64,000 nt of DNA from Chryseobacterium fluminis (GTDB lineage Bacteria > Bacteroidota > Bacteroidia > Flavobacteriales > Weeksellaceae). Made by a program: the position numbers and the translations under genes. The notes under the pieces are model-generated. The model saw only the letters and a program-made list of their open reading frames with translations, did no database searches and was not told where the DNA came from. The stretch is from assembly GCF_026314945.1 (NCBI RefSeq), contig NZ_CP111121.1, positions 744,001-808,000 on the forward strand. The letters run 5' to 3'. Positions 19,443 to 28,577 of this stretch are shown here, in pieces. Each line of letters begins with the position of its first letter. Position 1 is the first letter of the stretch.

Positions 19443-20816
19443 TTATTTTAAAACATTCAGGATTTTCTGCAATTCGGTACTTCCGCTTCCCTGATAGTTA
19501 TTGATAATAATCGAAAATACGTATTTCTGTCCGTTTTTAGCCGTATGATATCCTGCAAATGATTTGGTGTCTCTCATGGTTCCGCTTTTCATTTTCATCC
19601 CGTTATCCTGCGTAGGGAAACCGTCATAATAGGCTTCGAACCATGATTGCTTCCGAGCATAAAGTAATGCCTGGACTTCTGCTTTTGCGGCAACATAATT
19701 CTGTGGCGAAAGCCCGCTGCCGTCTGCAAAATTGATCATATTTGCATTAATTCCCTTTCCTTTCCAGAATTCTTTCAGGAAAGCAACTCCGCTTTTAAAT
19801 CCGGGATTGCCTTTCTTTTCTTTTCCTAAGGTTTTAATGAGTGTCTCACCATATAAATTGATGCTTTTTCTTAAAAACCAGTATACAATTTTATCCAGTG
19901 TGGGCGACTGATAGGTAAGAATCGTATGATCTCCCGAAAGTATGACGGGCCGTTTTCCTTCGATCTCCAGCTGAGAGCTGGTGACTACCCTTCCTGAAAA
20001 CTCAATTCCCGATTCTTTAAGCCACTGTTTTACTTCCATTCCCAGTTGCAAAGGCGGATTTGGAGCAGCTCCCGACACGGTAACTGTTTTACCGGCAGGT
20101 AAAGTCCCGTTGATTAATGCCACCTGCGAATGAGGAGCTGTAAAAATAAGGCTTTGGTCAGAGCTGCCGCCTGTTTTCAGGTCATTCAGCCATTGTACTC
20201 CCTCCAGTGGATAAGAAAAGCTTTTAAAATCTGTTCCGTTAATATGGATATCAAACTGGTTTTCCCGCCAGTTGATTCCCCAGACCCCGGCACCATAATA
20301 GTTCCCGAGATCATCCCAAGGCCAGCCACCCGGAATGGTCTGATGGTCAAAATATGAATCATCAACGACCAGATCTCCGGAGATTGTTTTGATTCCGGAT
20401 TTTTTTACAGCTTCCAGTAATTTTTTCTTAAAATCTTCCGGTTTGTATGAATCATATCTCCAGCTTCCTAAGGTAGGATCACCATTTGAACTGATCATAA
20501 GATTTCCGTTCAGCTGACCTCCCGAGATCGTTCCGGAATATCCTGAAATTGTTTGATAGGTGTAATCTTTACCCAGCGTTTCCAAAGCTGCGGCAGCAGT
20601 GAATATCTTTTGGGTAGAAGCCGTAGAGAGCCCTTTATTTCCCTGATAATCGTAGATCGGGTTTCCATTTTCATCGGCTACATAAAAAGAAACACTGGAA
20701 GACAATGCTCCGGAAGAATTGATCAGATTCTTTGTCGCTTCATCAAGCTTCTGGGTAATATTCTGGGCAAAAAATATTTGGGTGGACAGGGTAAGGACAG
20801 CAACTGTTTTTTTCAT
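19443..20816 (-). CDS. dacB: D-alanyl-D-alanine carboxypeptidase/endopeptidase (PBP4, S13)
   Basis: Periplasmic enzyme that trims peptidoglycan stems and cuts cross-links. Signal peptide at residues 1-18 (FFAQ). Active-site motifs are in order: SxxK as STQK (Ser67, Lys70), SxN-type motif in GSGLSPQNYV, and KSGTM near the C-terminus. The long insertion between the first two motifs is characteristic of S13 PBP4 proteins. Length 457 is normal. Followed by the sensor kinase after 6 bases. Confidence 0.93.
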   Translation of the reverse strand: MKKTVAVLTLSTQIFFAQNITQKLDEATKNLINSSGALSSSVSFYVADENGNPIYDYQGNKGLSTASTQKIFTAAAALETLGKDYTYQTISGYSGTISGGQLNGNLMISSNGDPTLGSWRYDSYKPEDFKKKLLEAVKKSGIKTISGDLVVDDSYFDHQTIPGGWPWDDLGNYYGAGVWGINWRENQFDIHINGTDFKSFSYPLEGVQWLNDLKTGGSSDQSLIFTAPHSQVALINGTLPAGKTVTVSGAAPNPPLQLGMEVKQWLKESGIEFSGRVVTSSQLEIEGKRPVILSGDHTILTYQSPTLDKIVYWFLRKSINLYGETLIKTLGKEKKGNPGFKSGVAFLKEFWKGKGINANMINFADGSGLSPQNYVAAKAEVQALLYARKQSWFEAYYDGFPTQDNGMKMKSGTMRDTKSFAGYHTAKNGQKYVFSIIINNYQGSGSTELQKILNVLK

Positions 20817-20973
20817 TGAATTTGTTTGCGTAATAGTTGAGGATGTTTATGCAGGAGCATTCAGAGACAGGACGCACTTTTCAGCTTTGTCATACTGAGC
20901 CTGTCGAAGCACCGATTAAAATTAATTAAAATATAAAAAGTCAGCTAATAGATCCGTACAGAACTTTTCATAT

Positions 20974-21669
20974 CTACTCGATGACACTGCCTGCTTCGAT
21001 CTCGTAAGGCGCTTTATCTTTCTCAAAAATCCGGGTCAGTTCTTTGCCTTCAACGGTTATTTGATCACCTTTTCTTCTGATCCAGTTTCCTTCGCGAAGT
21101 CCTACCACTTTCAGATCGTTCTGGGTCAAAAATTCTCTGATCCGGGTTTCACGGGTTTCCCCATTATGTTTCAGATCAGGATTGGGATCGAGATAATGTG
21201 GATTTAAATTAAAAGGCACCAGTCCCATACAGTCGAAACTCGGAGGGTAAACAATCGGCATATCATTTGTCGTTTTCATATTTTGCCCGCCAATATTGCT
21301 TCCCGCACTGCATCCGAGGTATGGTTTTCCGCTTTCAACGTTCTTCTTCAGAACAGACATCAGCCCTTCCTCGTGTAAAGTTTTTACCAGTAAAAAGGTA
21401 TTCCCACCCCCCGTAAAAAAACCTTGGGCATTATTCAGAGCTTCTGCTTTATCTTCAAATTCATGAAGACCTGTCACTTTGATGTTGATGGTTTCAAAGA
21501 ACGTCCGGGCCTTTGCGGTATATTCGTCATGAGATATTCCACCGGGTCTTGCAAACGGAACGAAAAGTATTTCATCTATGCCTTTGTACAATCTGATCAA
21601 TTCTTCTCTCAGGTATTCCAGATATTCTCCCCCGAAAAGAGTGGATGTTGAGGCTAATATAATATTCAT
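20974..21669 (-). CDS. pepE: Dipeptidase E (S51, aspartyl dipeptidase)
   Basis: Hydrolyses dipeptides with N-terminal aspartate. The nucleophile is the Ser of LGCSAGSNIGG, with the upstream GGGNTFLL loop and the His in NPHYLDP; these are the S51 landmarks. I place the start at the ATG at 21669 (MNIILASTSTLFGG), since the 20 residues added by the upstream ATG at 21729 are unlike the family and fall before the conserved N-terminal strand. That gives 231 residues, the usual size. Confidence 0.9.
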   Translation of the reverse strand: MNIILASTSTLFGGEYLEYLREELIRLYKGIDEILFVPFARPGGISHDEYTAKARTFFETINIKVTGLHEFEDKAEALNNAQGFFTGGGNTFLLVKTLHEEGLMSVLKKNVESGKPYLGCSAGSNIGGQNMKTTNDMPIVYPPSFDCMGLVPFNLNPHYLDPNPDLKHNGETRETRIREFLTQNDLKVVGLREGNWIRRKGDQITVEGKELTRIFEKDKAPYEIEAGSVIE

Positions 21670-21853
21670 ATAAAATATATTGATTAGAATAGTTGAGTAA
21701 CAAAGATAAGTGAAACCTGCACGAATCAAAAATTAAGATAAAATAAATTCTGTATCCGTTAATATTTTCTAAAAAACCTTAAAGGTTCTAAAATCTGAGT
21801 CATTATGGAATTATTATTGAATTTTAAACTACCGAATTGAAAAATATAAGAAT

Positions 21854-22417
21854 ATGAAAATGACTAAAATGCATACGAGAAACCTTTTTTTAGGTTTGAT
21901 ACTAGTAGGAACCGCGGGTTTTGCCAATGCGCAAACCACCAAAACGGACACGACAACCAATACAGCTACAACGGCAGCAACAGTTCAGACAACCGGTAAC
22001 TCTACGATCGAAGGTCTTAAGAAACAAATCGAAGCTAATCCCAAAGATACAGAATCATTAGCTAAACTGGCAGGTGCCTATCAGGAATCTGCAGACTGGA
22101 CCAATGCCGTAGAAACATGGAAAAAGATATCGGTACTTCTACCAGACTGGGCTCCGTCATATTACAGCCAGGCGTATGCCTATCAGTCGGCTAAAGATGA
22201 TGCCAATGCAAAATTAGCCTATGAAAAGTATATTGCCACTGTGAAACCTGAAGAGATCGAGCAAAATAAGAAAAACCTGGCGTATGCCTATTTCTATTTA
22301 GCTTTCTCGGAACAGACTACTGATCCGGCTAAAGCTAAACAGCATATCGCCAAATCAGTAGAATATGATCCTACCAACCAGGACGCTGTAAAACTTAATA
22401 AAACTTTAAATTCATAA
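21854..22417 (+). CDS. Secreted tetratricopeptide-repeat protein
   Basis: A 187-residue exported protein. Signal peptide about residues 1-27 (ending FANAQ), then a Thr/Ala-rich linker, then TPR-like helical pairs from about residue 55 (IEANPKDTESLAKLAGAYQE; WAPSYYSQAYAYQSAKDDAN; NLAYAYFYLAFSEQ). TPRs mediate protein contacts; the partner is unknown. Monocistronic, with a strong terminator immediately after the stop. Confidence 0.82.
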   Translation: MKMTKMHTRNLFLGLILVGTAGFANAQTTKTDTTTNTATTAATVQTTGNSTIEGLKKQIEANPKDTESLAKLAGAYQESADWTNAVETWKKISVLLPDWAPSYYSQAYAYQSAKDDANAKLAYEKYIATVKPEEIEQNKKNLAYAYFYLAFSEQTTDPAKAKQHIAKSVEYDPTNQDAVKLNKTLNS

Positions 22418-22422
22418 AACAG

Positions 22423-22449
22423 AGATCCGGAAATTTCCGGATCTTTTTT
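22423..22449 (+). terminator. Terminator after the TPR gene
   Basis: AGATCCGGAAATTTCCGGATCT palindrome followed by six T. Confidence 0.88.
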
Positions 22450-22490
22450 AGCTATATACCGAAAGTAGCACATCAATCTTAATACCTTCT

Positions 22491-22536
22491 AACTCATAAC
22501 TCATAACTCATAACTCATAACTCATAACTCATAACT
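22491..22536. repeat. 7-bp tandem repeat, unit AACTCAT
   Basis: Six perfect copies of AACTCAT (22491-22532) plus a partial seventh, upstream of the transaldolase promoter. Confidence 0.95.
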
Positions 22537-22571
22537 AAAATTAAAAAATTTCCCACTCAGAAAGGAATGAT

Positions 22572-22579
22572 TATCTTTG
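22572..22579 (+). promoter_or_regulatory. Candidate -7 box of the transaldolase gene
   Basis: TATCTTTG fits TAnnTTTG, 21 bases before the ATG. The 7-bp repeat array ends about 35 bases upstream, just where the -33 region would lie. Confidence 0.55.
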
Positions 22580-22600
22580 TAAAAATAAATCTGTAAACAA

Positions 22601-23254
22601 ATGAAATTTTTTATTGACACGGCTAATTTAGAGCAAATCAAGGAGGCGAAAGATCTGGGAATTCTGGATGGGGTAACAACGAATCCTTCATTAATGGCAA
22701 AAGAAGGAATCCAGGGCGCTGAGGCAATCAGAAACCACTATAAGGCCATTTGCGAAATCGTAGACGGTGATATTTCTGCTGAAGTACTTTCAACAACTTA
22801 CGAAGAAATGATCAAAGAAGGGGATGAACTGGCAGCCATTCACCCGAATATTGTAGTTAAGATTCCCATGATCAAAGACGGAATCAAAGCTTTAAAATAT
22901 TTTTCCGACAAGGGAATAAAAACAAACTGTACCTTAATTTTCTCTCCGGGACAGGCACTCCTGGCAGCTAAAGCGGGGGCAACCTATGTTTCTCCTTTCC
23001 TGGGAAGACTTGATGATATTTCAACTGACGGATTAAACCTGATCCAGGAAATCAGATTGATTTTTGATAATTATATGTATGAAACTGAAATTTTAGCAGC
23101 TTCGATCCGTCATTCAATGCATATTATCGACTGTGCAAAAATCGGCGCTGATGTGATCACCTCTCCGCTTCCTCCGATCTTGAGTCTGTTAAAACATCCT
23201 CTTACCGACAGCGGTTTGGCGCAGTTCGTTGCAGATTCTCAGAAACTTGCCTAA
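22601..23254 (+). CDS. fsa: Fructose-6-phosphate aldolase / small transaldolase
   Basis: Class I aldolase of the small transaldolase (TalC/FSA) subfamily, linking pentose and hexose phosphates. N-terminus [16 protein letters not shown] and [13 protein letters not shown] are signature stretches; the Schiff-base lysine is Lys87 in NIVVKIPM; later come [23 protein letters not shown] and SPFLGRLDD. Length 217 fits FSA/TalC and excludes the longer TalB type. Whether it acts as transaldolase or as fructose-6-phosphate aldolase cannot be decided from sequence. Monocistronic with its own promoter and terminator. Confidence 0.92.
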   Translation: MKFFIDTANLEQIKEAKDLGILDGVTTNPSLMAKEGIQGAEAIRNHYKAICEIVDGDISAEVLSTTYEEMIKEGDELAAIHPNIVVKIPMIKDGIKALKYFSDKGIKTNCTLIFSPGQALLAAKAGATYVSPFLGRLDDISTDGLNLIQEIRLIFDNYMYETEILAASIRHSMHIIDCAKIGADVITSPLPPILSLLKHPLTDSGLAQFVADSQKLA

Positions 23255-23272
23255 ATTTTAATGATAAATTAT

Positions 23273-23306
23273 AAATTCCCCTGAAACTTTGTTTCGGGGG
23301 AATTTA
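23273..23306 (+). terminator. Terminator after the transaldolase gene
   Basis: AAATTCCCCTGAAAC pairs with GTTTCGGGGGAATTT around a 3-base loop. Confidence 0.75.
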
Positions 23307-23331
23307 TATTCAGCAGATCCGCTTACCTGTA

Positions 23332-23898
23332 TCAGTTCTCTTCTGTTATATTTTTTACAACCCTGCATGGATTACCCACAGCCACTACATTGTCAGGAAT
23401 ATTTTTTGTTACAACACTTCCTGCACCTATGACGGAGTTATTCCCTATTGAAATTCCCGGAAGGATCACGACATTTCCGCCCAGCCATACATTATCACCC
23501 ACAGTAATGGGATGTGCATATTCAAGTCCTTCATTTCTTCGTTGTGCGTCTAAAGGATGTCCGGCTGTATAGAAACTGCAATTGGGACCGATAAAAACAT
23601 TATTCCCGAATTTCACCGGCGCACAGTCCAGAATCACCAGATTATGATTGGCATAAAAGTTTTCTCCGACTTCTATATTATAGCCGTAATCACACCAGAA
23701 GGAAGGCTCTATACAAATATTATCTTTTGTTTTACCAACGATCCTCTTAATAAGTTCTTCTCTTTTCTGAGTGTCAGAATTTTTCAAACCATTATATTCC
23801 AGACATAGATCTTTGCATACAATTCTTTCATTAATAAGTTCCTGATCGTAATTTGCATCGTACAAGAGCCCGGCGGCACATTTTTCTTTTTCTGTCAT
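23332..23898 (-). CDS. Maltose/sugar O-acetyltransferase (left-handed beta-helix)
   Basis: Acetyl-CoA-dependent O-acetyltransferase of the LacA/Maa type. The N-terminal Maa domain begins MTEKEKCAAGLLYDANYDQEL; I take this ATG (23898) rather than the one at 23964 because the family starts here. Hexapeptide repeats follow (FGNNVFIGPNCSFYTAGHPLD; VGDNVWLGGNVVILPGISIGNNSVIGAGSVV), with the catalytic His in TAGHPLD. Length 188 is typical. Sugar acceptor unknown. Confidence 0.92.
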   Translation of the reverse strand: MTEKEKCAAGLLYDANYDQELINERIVCKDLCLEYNGLKNSDTQKREELIKRIVGKTKDNICIEPSFWCDYGYNIEVGENFYANHNLVILDCAPVKFGNNVFIGPNCSFYTAGHPLDAQRRNEGLEYAHPITVGDNVWLGGNVVILPGISIGNNSVIGAGSVVTKNIPDNVVAVGNPCRVVKNITEEN

Positions 23899-23981
23899 AA
23901 GTAGATAATTTATTCTTAAATATATAAAAAAGAAAACAGGATGACCATGACGTTCATCCTGCATTATATTAAAATTTATGA

Positions 23982-24887
23982 TTATTTTACCAGATCCGGT
24001 TCTATCGGATTATTATTTTTAGCTAAAGATTCTTTCGTTTTTTTCTCCATCTCTCTGAACATCTGACTAGGATCTGAAATTTCCTTTCCGTCTGAAGTTT
24101 TTACCTTAAAGGACATTTTTGTGTTATCGCCCCCGCTGTTTCTCATCATCATTTCTCTCATATTTTTTGACGGATCATTCACATAGGCTTTCCAGACTTT
24201 TCGGTACTGATCTTTGCTTATTTCCAGTTCTTTTCCGCCAATTCCCACAATTTTTAAATTTCCCGTTATTCCGGATTCCGTCTCCACTACCGGACTATCT
24301 ATTTTCCTGTTTCCGACCAAAGTCATGATGTGACTTCCCGTTGTATCTTCAAGCTTTACGATGAGCCCCGGAAGTCCGTAAAATTTATAGGGACCGTCCT
24401 GAAAGGGAATCGCTGTACTGAACCAGGCGATCCATTCTCTTCCCCCGTAAGTGGTAGTTGCCTTCTGAGTATCGTATTCCCCGATTTTCTGCTTTTCCGC
24501 AAGGATTTTCCATTCCGGTTTCTGATCCTCTTTTACTTTATACAGGTCCATAGAAACCCTTGTAAAAAGGAAGGTTTTAAACTCGGGATATTCTTTAGTC
24601 ACTTTATAAGATACCTGCCCTGCCCTTTCGTTTCTGGTAACATTAAGGCTTCCTGAACCGCTTTTAATTTGCCTGCGGATATCTGCCATGGATGTGGAGT
24701 CTGCTATAAACCGGTCTCTGCTGTAGTAAATGGATCCTTTTTCGTCGATATCCAGATACATCATTTCTTTTTTTACATCTTCTTTATGATTGGAGTCGGG
24801 AATAAATCTATAGTCGTAATAAAACCGGTTGACCTGTGCATCAGCAAACATGCTCAGGAAGATTAAAAGAAATAGAATATTTTTCAT
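23982..24887 (-). CDS. GLPGLI family secreted protein
   Basis: A 301-residue protein of the Bacteroidota GLPGLI family (function unknown). Signal peptide residues 1-17 (MFADAQ). The diagnostic stretch is REWIAWFSTAIPFQDGPYKFYGLPGLIVKLED. It lies 61 bases after the M56/BlaI pair on the same strand, with a hairpin between, so it may be partly co-expressed with it. Two further GLPGLI genes in the window (48661 and 52429) have the same core WIAWF...GPYKF...LPGLI but are shorter and pair with small peptides; this one has no small peptide gene next to it. Confidence 0.9.
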   Translation of the reverse strand: MKNILFLLIFLSMFADAQVNRFYYDYRFIPDSNHKEDVKKEMMYLDIDEKGSIYYSRDRFIADSTSMADIRRQIKSGSGSLNVTRNERAGQVSYKVTKEYPEFKTFLFTRVSMDLYKVKEDQKPEWKILAEKQKIGEYDTQKATTTYGGREWIAWFSTAIPFQDGPYKFYGLPGLIVKLEDTTGSHIMTLVGNRKIDSPVVETESGITGNLKIVGIGGKELEISKDQYRKVWKAYVNDPSKNMREMMMRNSGGDNTKMSFKVKTSDGKEISDPSQMFREMEKKTKESLAKNNNPIEPDLVK

Positions 24888-24903
24888 GGTTTTAATTTAA
24901 AAT

Positions 24904-24938
24904 GGCTTTGTCCGTGTAATCTTTTATACAGACAAAGC
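24904..24938 (-). terminator. Hairpin between M56 and GLPGLI genes
   Basis: GGCTTTGTC pairs with GACAAAGCC; the T-run is weak (ATTTTAAATT), so it may be leaky. Confidence 0.5.
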
Positions 24939-24948
24939 CGGTTGGAAC

Positions 24949-26823
24949 TTATTTTTTGGTCTGAATCTGAATTTTACCTGTTACTGCACCTCCGTTTGTC
25001 GAATTTTTATTTACGGTAACAGAAGATATCTGGTCCGGTTTCAAAGCATCCATTTCCTGTTTGGTAGATTCTTTACCGTCAATAAAAATCTTCATATCAT
25101 CACCGTTCATATTGTTTATACTCGAAAGGATAATGGCTTTTTTATCACTGTTCATCGTATAATTATAATTGGTGTTGATTTTTTTAAACTGATCATCAGG
25201 AAAATTTTTGAATGTATTGTTCCCGTACATATACACCCTGCCGCGATCCCCTTCCAGAACTCTTCTTTCAGCTTCCAGCTTCGCCCTCTGCCCGTCCAGT
25301 TTTGCTCTTTTCTGATCTAATTTTGCTCTCTTCCGGTCGAGTTCGGCTCTTTTCTTTATGCTGGCAGCAGATCCTTTTGCCTGTTCGGCTGATCTGTAAA
25401 CCATATCGGCTTCAGGAGTCCACTTCATATCCTTCATGTCCTTAAATTTATATACTTTCAGCCTCGATGCGTCGGGTGCTTTGGGAGCATCCGGATAGCC
25501 TGGCGGCGGCGGTGGAGCATCCGGGAAATCAATATTTATTTCAGGAATATCCGGCATATAGATGTTCATTTCTTCCAATCCTTTTACTTTATCTTTCCAT
25601 TCTTTAGATTTGAAATAATCATTGATATTCACATTTTTGCCATCCATCCGAATGACCATTGCAGATTTAAGAAAATCCTGAGAACTGGCAATTTTCCCTA
25701 TTTCACCGGATAACTTCCCTATTTCTTCAAGACTTTTACTGTACTCCTTACTTTCAGGACTGAAATTTTTGAGAGCTTTACTCTGCTCTTGGATTTTTCT
25801 GTTGAGATCAGCAATCTTTTTGTCATCATCCGCTCTTTTATATTTCGGAGTTACCACAGCATCCTGTTTTGACGGCTCCGGAGTGATGGTATCCTGTTTT
25901 ATTTTGTTTTTCCCGTGAATCTGAAAAACAGCTTTCTCAATCTCCGTATTCGTTTCTTTAATTTCCGTATTCTTAGCATTTACCAGATAGGCAAAGGCTA
26001 CTGAAAATAATACCGGTAACGCAAAAATTCTACGCGCATATCCGAATTGGGTTTTAGGCTTTTGTAACATTTTAAGTCTTTTTTTAAGGTTTGAACTTAG
26101 AAACGGACTGGTCGCAGGCAACTGTGTTCCGGAAAAGTGGCTTGCTAAAAGCATCTGCGCAAATGCTTTTGTGTCCGATTGTTTTACGGCTTTTTTATCA
26201 GCCAGATATTCGTGAATTAAATTAATTTCTTTTTTAATGATATGAAAAAAAGGATTGAACCAGAAAACAGAGGTAATGATCTCGATCATGATCTTATCCA
26301 ATGAATGTCGCTGCTCAATGTGTACCATTTCATGCTTTAAAATCTGCGCCCCTACTTCCGAATCCAGCATAATGGAATTCTTCCAGAAAAGGTTTTTAAA
26401 GTAAGAGAATGGCGCTTCCGATAAGTTGGTACGGTAAAAGTTAATACCGTTAAAACTTTCTTTTTGAAACTGCCTCTTAAGCTTATGAATCTTAAAGACC
26501 CCAAAAATGAATTTTCCTACAAAATAGAGAGAAACCAATCCCAAAGCTGAAAAAATACTCTGAAAATAAATGTAATCATTGTTATCTTTTTTATGGATGT
26601 TAAAATTCTGTACATGGTCTATCAGTTTATACCAGTCACCACTTACCTCGATGGTGAAGTCTTCTACCTTTATCAAAGGAAGCAGCAGCGATATCAACAG
26701 AGCAGATAGCAAATAAAATCTGTTATAATGATGAAATGTCCTGTCTTTTAAAGACAACTGATAGTACAGAAACATTACACCGGAACATAGTATTACTTTT
26801 CCGAAATACAGAATTGCTTCCAT
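24949..26823 (-). CDS. M56-family BlaR1-like membrane metallopeptidase
   Basis: Signal-transducing membrane protease of the BlaR1/MecR1 type that senses an outside stimulus and leads to loss of the BlaI repressor encoded next to it. N-terminal membrane helices (residues about 7-20, 37-55, 93-110) surround the zinc site HEMVHIEQRHS, followed by YLADKKAV. A further helix (FALPVLFSVAFAYLVNA, about 268-285) leads to a periplasmic part of more than 300 residues. That part has a Lys/Arg-rich coiled coil built of RAKLDQK-type heptads and ends with MKIFIDGKESTKQEMDALKPDQ-like plug-domain sequence instead of the penicillin-binding sensor. It starts 3 bases after blaI. Confidence 0.92.
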   Translation of the reverse strand: MEAILYFGKVILCSGVMFLYYQLSLKDRTFHHYNRFYLLSALLISLLLPLIKVEDFTIEVSGDWYKLIDHVQNFNIHKKDNNDYIYFQSIFSALGLVSLYFVGKFIFGVFKIHKLKRQFQKESFNGINFYRTNLSEAPFSYFKNLFWKNSIMLDSEVGAQILKHEMVHIEQRHSLDKIMIEIITSVFWFNPFFHIIKKEINLIHEYLADKKAVKQSDTKAFAQMLLASHFSGTQLPATSPFLSSNLKKRLKMLQKPKTQFGYARRIFALPVLFSVAFAYLVNAKNTEIKETNTEIEKAVFQIHGKNKIKQDTITPEPSKQDAVVTPKYKRADDDKKIADLNRKIQEQSKALKNFSPESKEYSKSLEEIGKLSGEIGKIASSQDFLKSAMVIRMDGKNVNINDYFKSKEWKDKVKGLEEMNIYMPDIPEINIDFPDAPPPPPGYPDAPKAPDASRLKVYKFKDMKDMKWTPEADMVYRSAEQAKGSAASIKKRAELDRKRAKLDQKRAKLDGQRAKLEAERRVLEGDRGRVYMYGNNTFKNFPDDQFKKINTNYNYTMNSDKKAIILSSINNMNGDDMKIFIDGKESTKQEMDALKPDQISSVTVNKNSTNGGAVTGKIQIQTKK

Positions 26824-26825
26824 GA

Positions 26826-27191
26826 CTAGTCTTTCTTTTTGAGTTCGTCTAACAGCATTTCAAGATCCTCTACAGTCATTTCATTTTTTTCCACCAGAAA
26901 TGAAACGGCACTTTTATAAGAGCCCTTAAAATAGTTTTTTACAAGGCTCTTCATCGTTTTTCCCGAATATTGTTCCTTAGAAATAAGGGGGAAATATTCG
27001 TGCTGTCTTCCATATACATTATAATCTACAAATTCTTTATCCTTCAATACTTTTAATATCGTAGATACTGTATTGGTATGCGGCTTAGGTTCAGGATAAA
27101 GATCCAGGACATCTTTCAGAAATCCTTTTTTGAGTTTCCATAAATACTGCATTACCTGCTCCTCTGCTTTCGTTAAGGTCTGAATTTTCAT
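26826..27191 (-). CDS. BlaI/MecI/CopY family repressor
   Basis: Winged-helix DNA-binding repressor of 121 residues. N-terminal helix-turn-helix region (LTKAEEQVMQYLWKLKKGFL; HTNTVSTILKVLKDKEFVDY), then the dimerisation tail (YFKGSYKSAVSFLVEKNEMT). The family is inactivated by proteolysis triggered by BlaR1-like sensors, and the M56 gene follows directly. The upstream region holds two ACTAA/TTAGT inverted repeats around a promoter, suitable for autoregulation. No beta-lactamase gene is in the window. Confidence 0.94.
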   Translation of the reverse strand: MKIQTLTKAEEQVMQYLWKLKKGFLKDVLDLYPEPKPHTNTVSTILKVLKDKEFVDYNVYGRQHEYFPLISKEQYSGKTMKSLVKNYFKGSYKSAVSFLVEKNEMTVEDLEMLLDELKKKD

Positions 27192-27245
27192 ATCCCGTTT
27201 ATTTTTATCTTTATTGATGACAACAATCGACGTAAAATTGATATC

Positions 27246-27309
27246 ACTAATTAATTAGTTATACAAATGTAGAAATAAAAATCACTAAAACAACTATTTT
27301 TTTAGTGAT
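27246..27309 (-). promoter_or_regulatory. blaI promoter with two candidate operators
   Basis: TACATTTG on the minus strand (27264-27271) fits the -7 box, with TTG near 27291 as a -33 candidate. Inverted repeats ACTAATTAATTAGT (27246-27259) and ATCACTAAAA...TTTTAGTGAT (27281-27309) flank it and share the half-site ACTAA, as expected for a BlaI-type dimer. Operator function is inference. Confidence 0.5.
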
Positions 27310-27680
27310 AAAAATTGTAATTTTATAAGCCTCTGTTATCCAGTTGATTAGTATTTATTAAAATTTGTTAAATTTTAATATTATGCAGTATGAAATATTT
27401 TCAGAAGATTAAAACAATCGAAAAACTACTGTAAATTCGTATTAGGAGACTGCTAACTTCTATTGTATAAATGGATTACGGAAATCTGCTGCATTAGTAT
27501 AAGATTAATCAAGTTTACTCCTCCGGTTTTAATCGTAAGCTTCATTTGAGGCATATCTGCAGAGAGTCGTAGATATTTAATATATCTTTTAAAACTAAGT
27601 ATATATTGGCATAGTTTCTTCATGTTCCATATCTAGAATAATTGTTACGGTAAAGGAAATTTAAATCAATAATATATACT
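27310..27680. other. Intergenic region, no gene seen
   Basis: AT-rich spacer between the divergent blaI and the 76-residue ORF. Apart from the blaI promoter side I see no coding frame, repeat or RNA gene. Confidence 0.6.
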
Positions 27681-27911
27681 ATGAAATACGACGAAGCTGT
27701 AAAGCATAAGAAAGAATCTGTTCAGAATGCGGATGAAATTGTACTGCAAAATTACCACATCATTATTACGCCATCCAATACGGATGACAGTACAAAATAC
27801 ATAGAAGACTTTTTAAAAGATCCGGAGGCCTTTAGCGATGAAAGCTGTCAGAAATATACTGCTGATGATGACTATGAAGTAGTAAGTTTCAAAAAAGACG
27901 AAACGAAATAG
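27681..27911 (+). CDS. Small acidic hypothetical protein
   Basis: A 76-residue soluble protein with many Asp, Glu and Lys, beginning MKYDEAVKHKKESVQNADEI and containing IITPSNTDDSTKYIEDFLKD. No signal peptide, membrane helix or known motif. A convincing terminator follows, supporting a real gene. It opens the stretch of small stress-type genes. Family not recognised. Confidence 0.65.
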   Translation: MKYDEAVKHKKESVQNADEIVLQNYHIIITPSNTDDSTKYIEDFLKDPEAFSDESCQKYTADDDYEVVSFKKDETK

Positions 27912-27946
27912 CTTGAAAATCTCTTTTAGTCCTATTGATTACCAAT

Positions 27947-27978
27947 AAAAATAGAACCCTAAGTTGGGTTCTATTTTA
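27947..27978 (+). terminator. Terminator after the 76-residue ORF
   Basis: AAAATAGAACCC-taagtt-GGGTTCTATTTT followed by ATTT; the symmetrical arms may serve both strands. Confidence 0.8.
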
Positions 27979-28041
27979 TTTAGCAATAACAAAGATTTAC
28001 ATAAATTGTGTATTATACCGGATATAAAAGTAATGATTTAC

Positions 28042-28458
28042 TCATCCGGTAATTCCTAAACCGTTATTCTTTCCGTGAAGAGAATGTAATCCGTGAAAAT
28101 TACGGGCTGTGTAATAAAGGTCTTTAAAATAGGGATCTGTCTCCACTTCAAACCGCTCGATTATTTCCTTCGCTTCATACCCGGGATAGATCAATTTCAG
28201 TACACTATTCTCTTTCTGACAATGACAGTATATTTTATCATTTTCCGCATGCTTTTCAAGGGCAACCGTCCGTACATCTACATTTTCATCACTGCTGCAT
28301 CTCTCGAAAGTATCACTATCCAATGTAACCCATGGCTCACCATGGTAAAAGAAGTGATCAATAAATTCCGGATGGTTAACCGATATTTTACCTTCAGGAG
28401 TTGATGAACGATATCCTTTGCATTGTGTACAGAATGCTACTTTAATTTTCAACGACAT
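28042..28458 (-). CDS. Hypothetical protein with CxxC and CxC motifs
   Basis: A 138-residue soluble protein. Cysteines are in FCTQCKGY (Cys10, Cys13), in ERCSSDE and in IYCHCQKEN, a set that could bind a metal; this is inference. The middle is Glu/Lys-rich and the C-terminus is Gly/His-rich (FHGLHSLHGKNNGLG). I do not recognise the family. Stands alone on the minus strand. Confidence 0.65.
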   Translation of the reverse strand: MSLKIKVAFCTQCKGYRSSTPEGKISVNHPEFIDHFFYHGEPWVTLDSDTFERCSSDENVDVRTVALEKHAENDKIYCHCQKENSVLKLIYPGYEAKEIIERFEVETDPYFKDLYYTARNFHGLHSLHGKNNGLGITG

Positions 28459-28577
28459 AATATATGATTTATAGTGTATCTACTCTATATCAGAAGTTAT
28501 GCCATAAACCTTTTAAAGAACAGTAAATTTAAAAAAAATCTGTTTGTAGCAGCCTTCTACAGGAGTTTCGTAAAGAT

